In this document: piece after piece, positions 11,359 to 22,469 of the stretch
Layout: each line of letters starts with the position of its first letter
Position numbering within the stretch: the first letter of the stretch is position 1
Assembly: GCA_036346205.1 (NCBI GenBank)
Contig: JARFJB010000534.1
Span: 4,297,501-4,361,500, forward strand
Direction of reading: 5' to 3'
DNA: 64,000 bases
DNA from: Vesta saturnalis
Taxonomy: Eukaryota; Arthropoda; Insecta; Coleoptera; Lampyridae
Made by a program: the position numbers and the translations under genes
Notes under the pieces: generated by a model
Database searches by the model: none
Seen by the model: only the letters and a program-made list of their open reading frames with translations
Told to the model about the DNA's origin: nothing

Positions 11359-11737
11359 CAAATTCAATTGCTTTATACTGCCCCAATGACTTCGAAAAAA
11401 TATTAAATCGTGAAATTTGCCTAAAGTTCAACAGGGTGGTTCGAACTGCTTTGCATGGGATTCGTTTTGGGCCTTTGCTTGATCTATGCTATATAGAACC
11501 ACAATTATAGCTGTGTCTTTATCGTTGCTAAATTCAATCGCTTCATACCGCCCCAATGACTTTAAAGTTTTGAGAATTTCTTGAAATTAGTATGAAAGTT
11601 AAAAATACGTTTTATGGAACAAAAATATTATAAAATGGGTTTGAGTATTTTTATTGTTTTTTCTAGCATAATAAGTATAATATAATAAAAAGTTACAAAA
11701 ATTTGCCCATCACAATGGTCGATACTCATTTTTCGTG
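10814..11737. other. Gene-free stretch with a short direct repeat
   Basis: It holds a TA microsatellite (11309-11356). A direct repeat containing GCCCCAATGACTT occurs at about 11360-11390 and 11530-11562. No gene is seen. Confidence 0.6.
11309..11356. repeat. (TA)n microsatellite
   Basis: Pure TA run of about 24 units. Confidence 0.95.
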
Positions 11738-13670
11738 TTAAAAACTGGTATGACTTTGCGTGAGCTTAACCTTGTCTTGATAAATCCGTCTCTTCTTTTG
11801 GGACCGCAAACAGCCATAGCAGACTCGGTGACGATTTTTACACAGCTTTGGATTTTCGATGCATAGTAAAATGTCATTCTGGTTCATGAATTTTGTCAAG
11901 GGTGGTTCGGTTACAGTCATCTTACTCCAGTTTATAAGGTCCATATAATTTTCAGCTTCAGAATTAAATTTAGGCAGTTGAAATGTACGAATGCAAGGTG
12001 TTAAAGCTTTCGTTTGTCGAGCTTTCAATATTATACGCAAAGCCAGTACTCTTACAGTATCACTTTCGTCAGCCAACATAGCTACTAAGATGTTTTCTGC
12101 GTGCAGAAAAAATCCGTTTCTTTGAATGACTGGATCGATAATTGCCTTTAACTGGTTTGGCAAGTATCGAGATAACCTCACAGTTTGATGTAAGTGCTTA
12201 GCACCGTAAATGCAAAGTGGCCGAGTTTTTATTGCAAACCACATCGGTGCATAAACTCGTAATATAAAATTCACCAATATGAGCAAATTTTCGGTCGGTT
12301 CAAGCGAGGAAACATACAATCTAAGAATTCTATTACCTGTCGTAAGCCACCTTGAATGCACCATTTTTCCAGGATTCTTCTTGAACAAATTTTCGGCGCA
12401 TGAACCAGAAATAATACCTTCGCACATATCGTACAAATAAAGTTGGTCTGTGCTTAAATCTTTCTTATTTGTTACATCAGGCAAACTACAGTTGATGGAT
12501 CGGAATGGCACAAGGGGAAGCCGCTCACAATCTTTTAAAGCTAGTCCTATAGGTCCTGTGAAGCTTTGAGGCCCAGCTGTGGTACCATCAAGATGCCCAA
12601 ACAAATGACGAAGGGTGAGCTCATTCGCATGTAATTGACAGATGCACCATTGTAATGGTTTTCTCAATTTCATTTCCAAATATCGTACACCTCCTTTGCT
12701 ACCTGTGTTAATAGCAGTCCCATCACACCCCACCACTATAAGCTTATTACAATCGATATTCTTGGTTTCTAAAAATTGTGCGATGCTCTTGCTTATAATC
12801 GTGGCCTTTCCAGATGTTAAGGACAGGTGTCCCATGTATTCAGACCCAGGTTCTTTGAGCAAGCTCAAATGTTCTTCAAATATGATCTTTCTTCTAGACT
12901 CCTCCAATGTAAGAGTCTTGTCCTTGCGACCATCAAAATACAACCCAAAGTTATCACCTTCAAAGGTAAAGGGTGTTTCAGTTAAGCTCGTTCTCTGTTT
13001 TTCACGAGCACGGCGTATTTTGTTTCTGTCAACTACATTGGATAAATCATCCTCGGAAATGAGGTAGTGTTGCTGATACAATCGCTGCTCCAGCTCTATC
13101 GGAAACCCCAAATCTATCCAACGTTTTGGCAATTGCGCTAAGGTCATTAAGTTTCTGGAACTTCTGTAAAATTTCCGGCTCATGGGTAACTTGAGACGAC
13201 TTACAAGTTGAAGACACACGTTGAATTTCAGAGCGTACACTGCTTGATGAAAGAGATTCCGCGTGATGTTTTTCTTGAAACACCTCCTGTTGTTTTTTTC
13301 TATTAAGGTTATCGGTTATTCTTTTAGTTTCCTTGAAGTAAACGTTGCCGATAGCCATTTTTCGATTAGTGCGTTGATCAAGCAAAAAGTCTCGTTCTTT
13401 TAAAGGTCTTTTGTTTGCTTTTTGACAGTTACAAGAATCGAAACACTTACATTTGCATGATGCTATGTCAAACAGGCACTTTGCTTCCTCTTTGAATCGT
13501 GCGATCCTTTCTTGGTAGGTTTTGACATCTTTTCTGGACGCATAGGGTTTTAATAAGTTCCTATACTTATCGTGGTACGCTTTGAGCCTTTTCACTATGG
13601 CACGATGGTCTATTACAGGAATTGAAGCCAACTTCCACTGCTTTATCAACTTTTGAGTAAGTTCGATCAC
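11738..13670 (-). pseudogene. Frameshifted ORF of an unnamed repeat-associated family
   Basis: Two minus-strand frames form one gene: 13670-13047 (207 residues, basic, with a cysteine cluster CKCKCFDSCNCQK) and a 3' part to 11738. The N-terminal frame breaks near 13065, just after GVSDRAGAAIVSATL. The other frame resumes with ISEDDLSNVVDR a few bases on, so a short deletion that is not a multiple of three explains the break. The 3' part has VVGCDGTAINTG, QLHANELTLRHLF and HSRWLTTGNRILRLYVSS. I recall similar proteins in many arthropod and cnidarian genomes as multicopy uncharacterised genes. The D- and W-containing blocks are reminiscent of hAT-type transposases, but I cannot assign a superfamily. 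No terminal repeats were found. It is a pseudogene or a transposon remnant. Confidence 0.6.
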
Positions 13671-14584
13671 GTGTCACTAACTAGGTTTTTATATTGAGTG
13701 TTTTTGTTTCGAATAATCAACAAATAATACAACTAAACGTCTTCATAAGTTGGCAAACTGGCTGGTGGTAAATCTCGTCCATGACCGAATATAGGACACA
13801 CCAAATCACTTCGTAACACGGACATCATGTGGAGAAAACAATTAGTTGACGCAACACAATGTCACCACTCACGCCGCATCCACCGTAAACGCTAAAGCCA
13901 TACTAAGATGACGGGTGACGGAAATATTACCAACAGACTTTGCGGCTGCGTAGTGCGTAGCGCAGTGGCAAAGTGGGGGGGGGGCGATGCTAGCGATGTA
14001 ATTAATTAAGAAATTAAGTAAATCCTGTATTCCTGTATACATTAATGATTTTTTAGTGCGATTAAATGGTTCATAACAAAAATGAAAAATAGCGATTTTT
14101 CCATTTTTGTGTTAACATTTAAGCACCTCGGGCCAGTATTAAAAATATATTCTGATCAAAATATGCAGTTCATACAGCAACTTTCTTACACTAGGCAATT
14201 TTGATATAAAGAAAAAACAATTCAAAATAAAAATCAGAAAAATGCTGATTTTTACGTTTATGGAAAAAGTTTAAGCCCCTTGGGGCAGTATTAAATGTAA
14301 ATATTTTTCAGTAATTTTTTTATAATTAGAACATGTATTCGATGGAGCAACTTTTGCATAATGGCCAATATTTATTTGGTGAAAATTTGTTTTTTATATA
14401 TATGGAACGATCCACTGTTGATGCATGATAATGGAAAGTAATTTGAAAAAGCAGCTAATATTGAAAGAGTGAAACATGATTTTATCCTACCGGTGCATAC
14501 AAAATAATTACCACTTCACACCTACATGAACTTGGCACCGGACATTGAAATAATGAAATTATTCTGACTGCATCTGATTTATAA
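13671..14584. other. Gene-free stretch with a weak ~160-bp tandem repeat
   Basis: Two diverged units near 14095-14400 share TTTAAGC(A/C)CC..GGG(C)CAGTATTAAA. A run of about 10 G lies near 13977. Nothing codes. Confidence 0.45.
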
Positions 14585-15210
14585 TAGTTTGTACCACATT
14601 TTTTACCTTGTGTACCTCAAGGTGTTTAAATTTAACCCGGGGTTAGAAAATGTTAGCACCCCACTTGAATATTTTTTATCGTTCATGACGGTATTCGAAA
14701 GAAGATCGTTTGTACATACTTGTACAATTTTTCCTCTTGTTTGTACCCCAAAGGGTTGGTTTGTACTGAATTTCCAAAGTTTTTTAAAGGGGTTACTTTT
14801 TCGTTTAAAGATATTTTCAAAATCAGGAAGAGGACAACGTTTCGTTTTCGCTTGTACCGGTTTGTATCACTGTATTTTCCTTCGTATTTCAAGGGATACA
14901 AATTTAACCAGGGGTTAAAAATGCCAGCACCCCACTTTAATATTTTTTATGGTTCTCAACGGAATTCGAGAGAGCATCGATTGTACTACATTGTACCATT
15001 TTTCCTTTTGTTTCTACCTTAAGGGGTTGTTTTGTCCCGAATTTCCAAATTTTATTAAAGGGGAACTTTCTCGTTTATAGAGATTTTCAAAATTAGGAAG
15101 CGGATACTGTTTCGTTTTCGTTTGTACCGGTTTGTACCATTTTATTCCCTTCGTATTTGGAGGGATACAAATTTAAGCAGGTGTTAAATATGCCAGAACC
15201 CCACTGTAAT
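14585..15210 (+). repeat. ~270-bp tandem repeat, two and a partial unit
   Basis: The anchor TTTAA(C/G)CMSGGGTTA recurs at 14631, 14903 and 15172 (spacing 272 and 269). Each unit also carries TTTGTACC and a block ending CCCCACTTGAAT. Single dispersed copies occur at about 23290-23505 (+) and 28630-29000 (-), all preceded by a shared start near ACCTACATGAAC or TAATGAAATTATTCTGA. It behaves as a dispersed element containing an internal satellite; the short frames in it are not genes. Confidence 0.85.
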
Positions 15211-15219
15211 ATTATTTTG

Positions 15220-15290
15220 AGCAAGCGGGTGGGTGCTTGGGCGGGCGGGCGGGCGTGCGTGCGCGTGCGTGTGTGTATGGATGTATGTTA
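15220..15290. repeat. GC-rich (GGGC/GTGC)n microsatellite
   Basis: GGGCGGGCGGGCGTGCGTGC-type repeats directly abut the presumed gypsy 5' LTR. Confidence 0.9.
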
Positions 15291-15458
15291 GCATCTGCTG
15301 TATCAGTAGGTTAAGTTAGGAACGGGAGCCACAACTTTTGATATAGTGAGGTTAAGATGGCATATATTATTAGTTAGATGTTAGTAATCTAGTTATGTAT
15401 GAGGCTGCAGGGGCTTGTTAATTAAAAATAAAAGATAGACATTTTTCATAATCAAACA

Positions 15459-15470
15459 TGGTGGCAGCGG
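15459..15470 (+). promoter_or_regulatory. Candidate primer-binding site of the gypsy element
   Basis: TGGTGGCAGCGG follows the ACA end of the LTR directly, the usual place for a tRNA primer-binding site. Confidence 0.45.
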
Positions 15471-15506
15471 TAAAACGTTAGAGAAAAAAAAATATTGAGT
15501 ACGAAA

Positions 15507-16365
15507 ATGGTGGACAACGGAAACCAAGTTCAACAAGCGGGAAGTCTCAACCTAAAGGTAAGCTACACCAAAGAAATTCAACTTTCGGGTACCAGGAATG
15601 TGGCCCCAATGGATAAAACGGTTTGAAAGATACATAGCAGTGTCGGGTTTAAACAGCAGGAATAATCAAGAGAAAATAGACATACTTTTGTATACAATGG
15701 GGGAAGAAAGCGAGCTAATTTTAGTGCAGTTTGCTACAGCTCGAACGACATACGAAGAAGCTTTAAAAGCATTTGAAGGTTACTCTATAACTCGAAGAAA
15801 TGTAATTTTTGAACGTTTCAAATTCAATTCGAGGATACAATTCCAGGGCGAGTCGAATGATTCGTATACTACGGTCCTACACACTTTGTCTGAATTTTGT
15901 GAATATGGAAACTTAAGAGATGAGTTAATAAGGGACAGGTTAGTGGTCGGTATGCTGAATAAGAAAACCAGTGAAAAACTACAATTGCAAGCTGATTTAA
16001 CATTGTCAAAGGCAGTATTAGCTGCGAGACAGGCTGAATAACTCATAGAACAAGGCGTAATTCTCAGACAGGGGGGCACGAATTCAGGTGGAGAAGTAAG
16101 GGTAGTAGCAAAAACGAAAAATCAACACAAGAAGATTCAGGGTGCAGGAACAGCATTGCAGAGACAGAATAATGGACAAAATTCAAGTCAGAAACAAGAA
16201 GGTAGCTGTTGGTTTTGTGGCAAAGAGAGACATTCAAGGGAGAAGTGTCCAGCAAGGAAAGCAAAGTGCTCAAAATGTAATAAGGTGGGACATTGGCATA
16301 AGGTATGTAAAAACATAAAATTTGTTAAAACTGTTGTAAATGAGGACGAGATGGTAGAAATTTAG
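15507..16365 (+). pseudogene. gypsy gag (capsid and nucleocapsid), broken
   Basis: An ATG at 15507 opens a frame that shifts near 15560-15575. The capsid part then reads in the frame of WPQWIKRFERYI (15598 on). An in-frame TAA at 16039-16041 cuts the same frame. Beyond it come two CCHC-type knuckles, CWFCGKERHSREKC and CSKCNKVGHWHKVC, before the stop near 16363. Gag packages the element RNA. At least one frameshift and one nonsense change make this copy inactive. Confidence 0.8.
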
Positions 16366-16391
16366 AGATAGTAGGAATTGTAAGATTAGGT

Positions 16392-18236
16392 TTGACATAC
16401 CGGGGAAGTAAACATGTAACAGAGTTTTATGTGTTGAAAAACTTAAAAGTTGCTATCTTAGGCAGACCAAGTATAGTAAAGATAACTTTGTTGAAATTTA
16501 CCGGGAGCATGCAAAAAGAAAATACTAGTGTCGAGGTTTTTGAGGAATTCCCTGCTCTTTTTGATACCATTGGTGAATTAAAGGATGAAATACAAATTGT
16601 CATAAAAAATGATGCGCAGCCTTACGTTCAGGCAGCACCGAGAGTGGTCCCTTTGCCTTTGCTAGGTAAATTGGAAGCAGAATTAAAACGGTTGCAAAAA
16701 TTGAAAATTATTGTGCCGGTAGAGGAGCCTACTTCTTGGGTTGCACCTATAGTGGTGGTCCCAAAAAATGACTCGGTAAGGATTTGTTGTGATTTTACAA
16801 GGTTAAATAAAAGTGTATTAAGATCTCATTTTCCGATACCAAAGGTAGAAGCTACGTTGGCCAAACTGATAGGTTCGCGGGTTTATTCAAAACTAGATAC
16901 AAACTCTGCATTTTATCATTTAAAATTAAAGGAAAGCTGTCAACATTTGACAACCTTTATAACGCCAATAGGCCGGTTTAAATTCACACGTTTGCCTTTC
17001 GGAATTTCGTGCGCGCCGGAATACTTTAGTCAAAAAATCTCAAAACTTTTAACTGGGTTAAGAGGAGTGGTACACCATATCGATGATGTATTTGGTGAAT
17101 TAAAGGATGAAATACAAATTGTCATAAAAAATGATGCGCAGCCTTACGTTCAGGCAGCACCGAGAGTGGTCCCTTTGCCTTTGCTAGGTAAATTGGAAGC
17201 AGGATTAAAACGGTTGCAAAAATTGAAAATTATTGTGCCGGTAGAGGAGCCTACTTCTTGGGTTGCACCTATAGTGGTGGTCCCAAAAAATGACTCGGTA
17301 AGGATTTGTTGTGATTTTACAAGGTTAAATAAAAGTGTATTAAGATCTCATTTTCCGATACCAAAGGTAGAAGCTACGTTGGCCAAACTGATAGTTTCGC
17401 GGGTTTATTCAAAACTAGATACAAACTCTGCATTTTATCATTTAAAATTAAAGAAAAGCTGTCAACATTTGACAACCTTTATAACGCCAATAGGCCGGTT
17501 TAAATTCACACGTTTGCCTTTCGGAATTTCGTGCGCGCCGGAATACTTTAGTCAAAAAATCTCAAAACTTTTAACTGGGTTAAGAGGAGTGGTACACCAT
17601 ATCGATGATGTATTTGGTGAATTAAAGGATGAAATACAAATTGTCATAAAAAATGATGCGCAGCCTTACGTTCAGGCAGCACCGAGAGTGGTCCCTTTGC
17701 CTTTGCTAGGTAAATTGGAAGCAGAATTAAAACGGTTGCAAAAATTGAAAATTATTGTGCCGGTAGAGGAGCCTATCTTGGGTTGCACCTATAGTGGTGG
17801 TCCCAAAAATGACTCGGTAAGGATTTGTTGTGATTTTACAAGGTTAAATAAAAGTGTATTAAGATCTCATTTTCCGATACCAAAGGTAGAAGCTACGTTG
17901 GCCAAACTGATAGTTTCGCGGGTTTATTCAAAACTAGATACAAACTCTGCATTTTATCATTTAAAATTAAAGGAAAGCTGTCAACATTTGACAACCTTTA
18001 TAACGCCAATAGGCCGGTTTAAATTCACACGTTTGCCTTTCGGAATTTCGTGCGCGCCGGAATACTTTAGTCAAAAATTCTCAAAACTTTTAACTGGGTT
18101 AAGAGGAGTGGTACACCATATCGATGATGTATTGGTTTTTGCGGAATCAATGCCGGAGCACGATAAAATTCTAACGGAGGTTTTGGAACGGTTTCAAGGG
18201 AAGGTATATCCCTACATAGGAAGTAATGTATGTTAG
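16392..18236 (+). pseudogene. gypsy pol: protease remnant and RT with in-frame tandem triplication
   Basis: The 614-residue open frame starts with a protease C-terminal remnant (FYVLKNLKVAILGRPS); the aspartic active-site region upstream is missing. The RT core then occurs three times in tandem. Units start at 16572, 17094 and 17616, each 522 bp (174 codons), from GELKDEIQ to HHIDDV. The third unit has a 2-bp and a 1-bp deletion that cancel, changing about a dozen residues (ILGCTYSGGPKND) and leaving the frame open. Units 2 and 3 share one substitution (IVS for IGS), which suggests stepwise growth. Motifs in each unit are KLDTNSAFYHLKL and TRLPFGISCAPEYFSQK. The catalytic box reads HIDD where Y or F is usual. 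Only after unit 3 does the sequence continue to VLVFAESMPEHDKIL. The product cannot fold as one RT. Confidence 0.9.
16572..18134 (+). repeat. 522-bp tandem triplication within the RT
   Basis: Three units of 522, 522 and about 519 bp are nearly identical. Junctions lie within the sequence GATGTATT|TGGTGAATT, with a few bases of microhomology to the flanking original sequence. Confidence 0.95.
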
Positions 18237-18556
18237 GGGTGTCGTCAGTTCCATTTTTGGGACATACGGTTTCGGGAAACGGAATTACTATAGATCAGAA
18301 AAGGGTAGAAGCCATTTCTAAATTCAAATTGATCGTTGCTTATGCCTCACGAACTTTAACTATGAGTGAGCGCAGGTATGCGCAGATAGAAAAAGAGTGG
18401 TTAGCATTATCATGGACGTGCGAACAATTTTCGGAATACATTGCGGGTTTAGATAGGATAATCTTGGAAACAGATCATCGTCCCCTTTTACAGGTGTTTG
18501 CGACAAAAAGTTTGAATTACCTAACTCACCTCTACAACAGTTCAGAATTAGACTAA
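18230..18556 (+). pseudogene. gypsy RNase H fragment with internal deletion
   Basis: VPFLGHTVSGNGI (RT thumb/connection) jumps within a few codons to VAYASRTLTMSERRYAQIEKEWLAL, the RNase H core. About 100 residues normally between them are missing. The frame then stops and resumes in the next one at 18556. Confidence 0.8.
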
Positions 18557-20000
18557 TGCGGTATAACTACGATATTATTTATACACCGGGCAAAGAACTA
18601 GTTGTTGCAGACGTTTTAAGCAGAGATCCTATAGTATTCGCGGATACAGATGAACTTGAAAAAGAAGCGGAAGCACACGTATCATTTATTATCAAAGGGT
18701 TACCTATCAAAGATGAATTTTTACTAGAAATTCTTAACGCACAGCAGCAAGACCGAATTTGTAAAAAACTAATTCAATATGCCACGTCGGAATGGCCAGA
18801 AAAGAGTAAGTTAGAATCGGAAATTTTGCCGTATTATCACGAAATTTCGGTTAGTGAAAATTTTCTCTTAAAAGGAACTAGGATTATTATACCATTTTTC
18901 TTACAGCTAAAGGTTATAAAGTTTATTCATCAAGGCCACCAGGGTATCACGAAAAGCAGGGAAAGGGCTAAAACCTCAGCTTGGTGGCTAGGGTTATCAA
19001 CGCAATTAGAACATTTGATAAAAAATTGTCCTAGTTGCGTTGAAGAAAGGTCAAATATAAAAGAACCTTTTGTTAAAGATGAAATTGCTAAAACAGCATG
19101 GTCGAAAATTTCAGCTGATTTATTTAAATGTACAAATATATGGTATTTGATTGTGACAGACTACTATTCTCGGTTCTTTGAAATTTTCAAATTGCATGAT
19201 TTATCACAAAATATAATTATAGGGAAAATGAAAGAATTATTTTCACGGTGTGGCATTCCTGACATTTTTAGGACAGATATAATGGTCCACAATTTCAAAC
19301 GGAGTTTAAACATTTTGCTTTAGAGCTCAATTCTAAACACATCAGTTCAAATCCTTATTTTGCTCAATCTAACGGGGAAATAGAGGCGGCAGTAAAGGTT
19401 TCAAAAAACTTAATCAAAAATAATGATGATATATGCATGGCGTTGTTGGCTTATAGAACAACACCTCTCGAAAATGGATTCTCTCCAGGAGAACATTACC
19501 TCTATTGCCTAGTAAGTTGCAACAAACTATAGACACATCAATGTCAGTTCAGATTGAAGAAGAAAGAAAAGTGAGACAGGATACAAATTATGACAAACGT
19601 CATAGAACAAAGCAATTGTCAGATTTATGTAGTGGTGAGAGTGTTTGGGTAACGGATTTACGTTGTTATGGACGGATTATACGTCAATTAAACCAACCTA
19701 GATCTTATGAGATCGAAACGAGTCGTGGGATATTTATAAGGAATCGGTGGTTTTTAATACCGGTACCATTCGTATCTCATCCTGCTCAGGAAATTCAGCA
19801 TGAGTCAGAGTGTTACCACGTATCGAAACTCCCGATACTGTAAATCTAGAAATAAGTACAGGGAATGAAAAAAGTGAACCTGATAATTCAGGCGAGAATG
19901 AAACACAAGTAAGGGCGCCCGAGTCGCTCATTACGGAACGCCAAAGACCCTCTCGGAATATTAAACCGAAAAATTTGACAAAATTGTTTACTACATCGAA
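18556..20000 (+). pseudogene. gypsy integrase and C-terminus, frameshifted
   Basis: The frame 18556-19323 begins with YDIIYTPGKELVVADVLSRDP. It contains the HHCC zinc site (HQGHQG...CPSC) and the first catalytic aspartate (ISADLFK). At the second aspartate an insertion of two bases (GATATAATGG for GATAATGG) breaks the DNGPQF motif at about 19280. The following frame shows SNGEIEAAVK with the catalytic glutamate, then breaks again near 19500. A last frame (19505-19843) and a short tail to about 19975 (RQRPSRNIKPK) complete the C-terminus. Inactive. Confidence 0.8.
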
Positions 20001-20097
20001 ACGTTTAGATTGTATAATTTAAAGTACACCATTAAAAAATCCCAAAAAAGATAAGTATTTTATTATGAGTGTTAATGGTGAAAGTTTACATTTTCAT
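19975..20097 (+). repeat. PLE 3' tail, copy 2, fused to the gypsy end
   Basis: From TTTGACAAAATTGTTTAC to TTTACATTTTCA it matches 22270-22412, but a 25-bp piece including CTGACGA and half of stem II is deleted, so the ribozyme core is destroyed. It directly continues the gypsy ORF. Confidence 0.75.
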
Positions 20098-20398
20098 ATA
20101 CCTAGATATAGACCTTAAACACACCGATTAATTATATTCTATGAAATTTTTTGATACGACGCGTAATTTAGCGGGAAAAAAATTCGTAAGGTAGAATTTG
20201 AGCGTTAATTCAAATTTTTACCTCCAAATCCACATATACATACAGGGTTAGTCAAACCTCCGTCGTAGTCCAATATCTTATTTATACTAAGAGATACCAA
20301 AAAATTTTATAAAGATAAAAGTTGAAGACTAGTCAGGAGCATATTTTAAAAATATTATCGATCCATATTGAAAGGATGAACCAAACTTACTTTTTTTC

Positions 20399-20872
20399 TA
20401 ATGGAATACCCTGTATATTACTTTGAAATTAAACATGGCTTAACTTGACCATTACTCCAATATACGGTTTTACTATGTTATACGGGGTATTTTAGGATTT
20501 AGGGCCAATTTTAAGTAAAAATCGTACCGTATTTGAAAACTTATAGCCTCCAAACTTAACAAAAGAAAAATTATTTTTAATTTGTATGAGTTTTTAAATA
20601 TGGTCTAGTTTTTACCCAAAATGGCGTTTTTTGGAAAAGCTTATTTTTTTACACATTATGGTCCATAACTCGACCACGTCATTATTATAGTTTTCTTAAA
20701 TGGAACACCCTGTATATTATTTTGAAGTTGAACAGGGCTTAACCTGACCATTACTCCAATATACGGTTTTACTATGTTATACGGGGTGTTTTAGGAGTTA
20801 GGGCCAATTTTAAGTAAACATCGTGCCGTATTCGAGAACTTCTAGCCTCCAAACTTAACATCCTGTACATTT
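20399..20872 (+). repeat. Pair of ~170-bp direct repeats, 300 bp apart
   Basis: Units at about 20399-20572 and 20699-20872 start with AATGGAA(T/C)ACCCTGTATAT and include CCATTACTCCAATATACGG and a shared end CCTCCAAACTTAACA. The same start motif appears at 2171. It is a dispersed non-coding repeat; the rest of 20098-21049 shows no gene. Confidence 0.8.
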
Positions 20873-21049
20873 TGTCATCCATCGATGGAGAGATTCATCA
20901 CCTTCAACTTTACTATTTACATAGGCTACACTCAGCACCGCCCAATTCATAGAAAACCACAAAACTTCTAGAACATGTTTATTCAAGAAACAAACACTAG
21001 TTGAAAATGAAAGTAACTAATTTATTAAATAAATTAAATGTAAACTTAA

Positions 21050-22097
21050 ACGTTATGCAAGTTTTTCAAAGTGTTGACCGTTCTCTCTAATGCACAGGTC
21101 TATTATTACGTTGAAGCTTCGTAAAACGTTTCTGAGCATATTGGGTTGTAATGGGCCTAAAACCTTCTGTTATTCTCTCTCTCATATTTTAAACTGTTGT
21201 AGGAGCTGTTTGGTAAACCTTGTCATGAACATAACCCCACAAAAAATAATCAGGTTTTGTCAAATCAGGCGACCGTGCAGGCCACCCAACAGGACCATTC
21301 CTACCAACCCATCTATTAGGAAATATTTCGTTCAATACATTTGTAGCCTCCCTTGAATAATGGACACCTGCCTCGTCGTGTTGGTACCACATTGCTTGCC
21401 TGATATTCGGAGGGACATTTTCCAGTAGAACAGGAAGATCGTTTCGCAAAAAATTAACATATATTTGTGCATTTACATGAGCTTCAAAGAAATGGAGTCC
21501 AATAACCTGATCTCCCAGTACAGTCCCCCAAACATTCAAACTACATCCTTCCTGAAAATTTGTTGGCATTATTAAGTGAGGATTTTCTGTTGCATAATGA
21601 TGGAAATTATGCCGATTCATAAAACCATTTTTATGGAATTCCATTCTATCCAAAAATTTGGATCCTGCTGTAGTTTTCTAACTGACCAATTGGAAAAGTT
21701 CATTCTATTAGCAAAATCAGCTTTTCGTAACTCTTCGTGCATTTGTAACCGGTACGGATGAAAATGATGTTGGCGTAGGCATCTTCCTACAGAACTTTGG
21801 CCAATACCTACTATTTCTGATAGTTCCTTGTTGACTCACGTGTGGATTCTCTGTAACGGCCAATGCAACAGTTAAGTGGTTATTAACATTAAGGGCACGT
21901 TTGTCAATTTCTGGCGGCTTATACTCATCATTTCCAGTTTCCAAAAATCTCTCAAGTAATTTATTAAAACTTTTCTGATCAGGACATCGGCTAACGGTAT
22001 ATCTTGCACCGTAAATTCTTTTTGCTAATATGCACTTCTTTTCAGACCCTCCAAGAATAAAAACCATATCAATTAATTCATCTTTGGTGAAATTCAT
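21050..22097 (-). pseudogene. Tc1/mariner-superfamily transposase (DD41D-like spacing), dead
   Basis: Read from 22097 downwards, an N-terminal helix-turn-helix part (126 residues) covers 22097-21717, with a frameshift near 21838. The catalytic part (21653-21189) contains NVWGTVLGDQVIG, WYQHDEAGVHYS with the second aspartate, and WPARSPDLTKPDYFLWG with the third. There are 41 residues between those two aspartates. The region that should hold the first aspartate is deleted just before NGFMNRHN. A TAA at 21189 cuts the C-terminus, whose remnant (MRERITEGF) continues to about 21050. Transposases of this superfamily cut and paste at TA sites. Terminal repeats were not found. Confidence 0.85.
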
Positions 22098-22269
22098 TGT
22101 TAAAAGAATAATATTTTAACAGCAAGTAAATATTAAAAGGGAAATATCAAATATTGATAGAAGGAGAACGTCATTTATGCCAGGCGACATTTTTTAATTT
22201 AAAAAATAATTAATTTTGCTTAGAATAGGTGAGAAATTTTTCTTTAGTTTTCTAGAATTGAGCGATGAT

Positions 22270-22412
22270 TTGACAAAATTGTTTACATCTGACGAAGATA
22301 ACTGTAAGTGTTATCGAAACATTTAGATTGTATAATTTAAAATACATCCTTAAAAAAACCAAAAAAGATAAGTATTTTATTATGTGTGATAATGGTGAAA
22401 GTTTACATTTTC
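22270..22412 (+). ncRNA. PLE 3' end with hammerhead ribozyme core, copy 3
   Basis: CTGACGA (22289), a stem II hairpin and GAAAC (to 22320) are intact. The tail to GTTTACATTTTCA matches copy 2 at 19975-20097, and copies 2 and 3 flank the 2.3-kb mariner-containing block as direct repeats. Confidence 0.65.
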
Positions 22413-22469
22413 AAACTTATAATATGGTCTGATAATTGCCCATCCCAAAATAGACACGGTGGGATGATT

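Larger units (their letters stand above)
15290..20000 (+). mobile_element. Decayed gypsy/Ty3 LTR retrotransposon (Mag-like)
   Basis: The order is LTR 3' portion, primer-binding-site-like TGGTGGCAGCGG (15459-15470), gag with zinc knuckles, RT, RNase H and integrase, all on plus. The presumed 5' LTR ends in AAACA at 15458; its start is uncertain. Stops, frameshifts and large deletions remove the protease and part of the connection domain. No 3' LTR follows; the body runs into a PLE 3' tail at about 19975. RT wording (APRVVPLPLL, VEEPTSWVAPIVVVPK) resembles K02A2.6/Mag-type elements. There is no envelope gene. Confidence 0.85.

Noticed and set aside
14589..15022. Overlapping ORFs of about 100 residues
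   Set aside because: They are frames through the 270-bp repeat; the same pseudo-peptides recur at every copy of the repeat in either strand.
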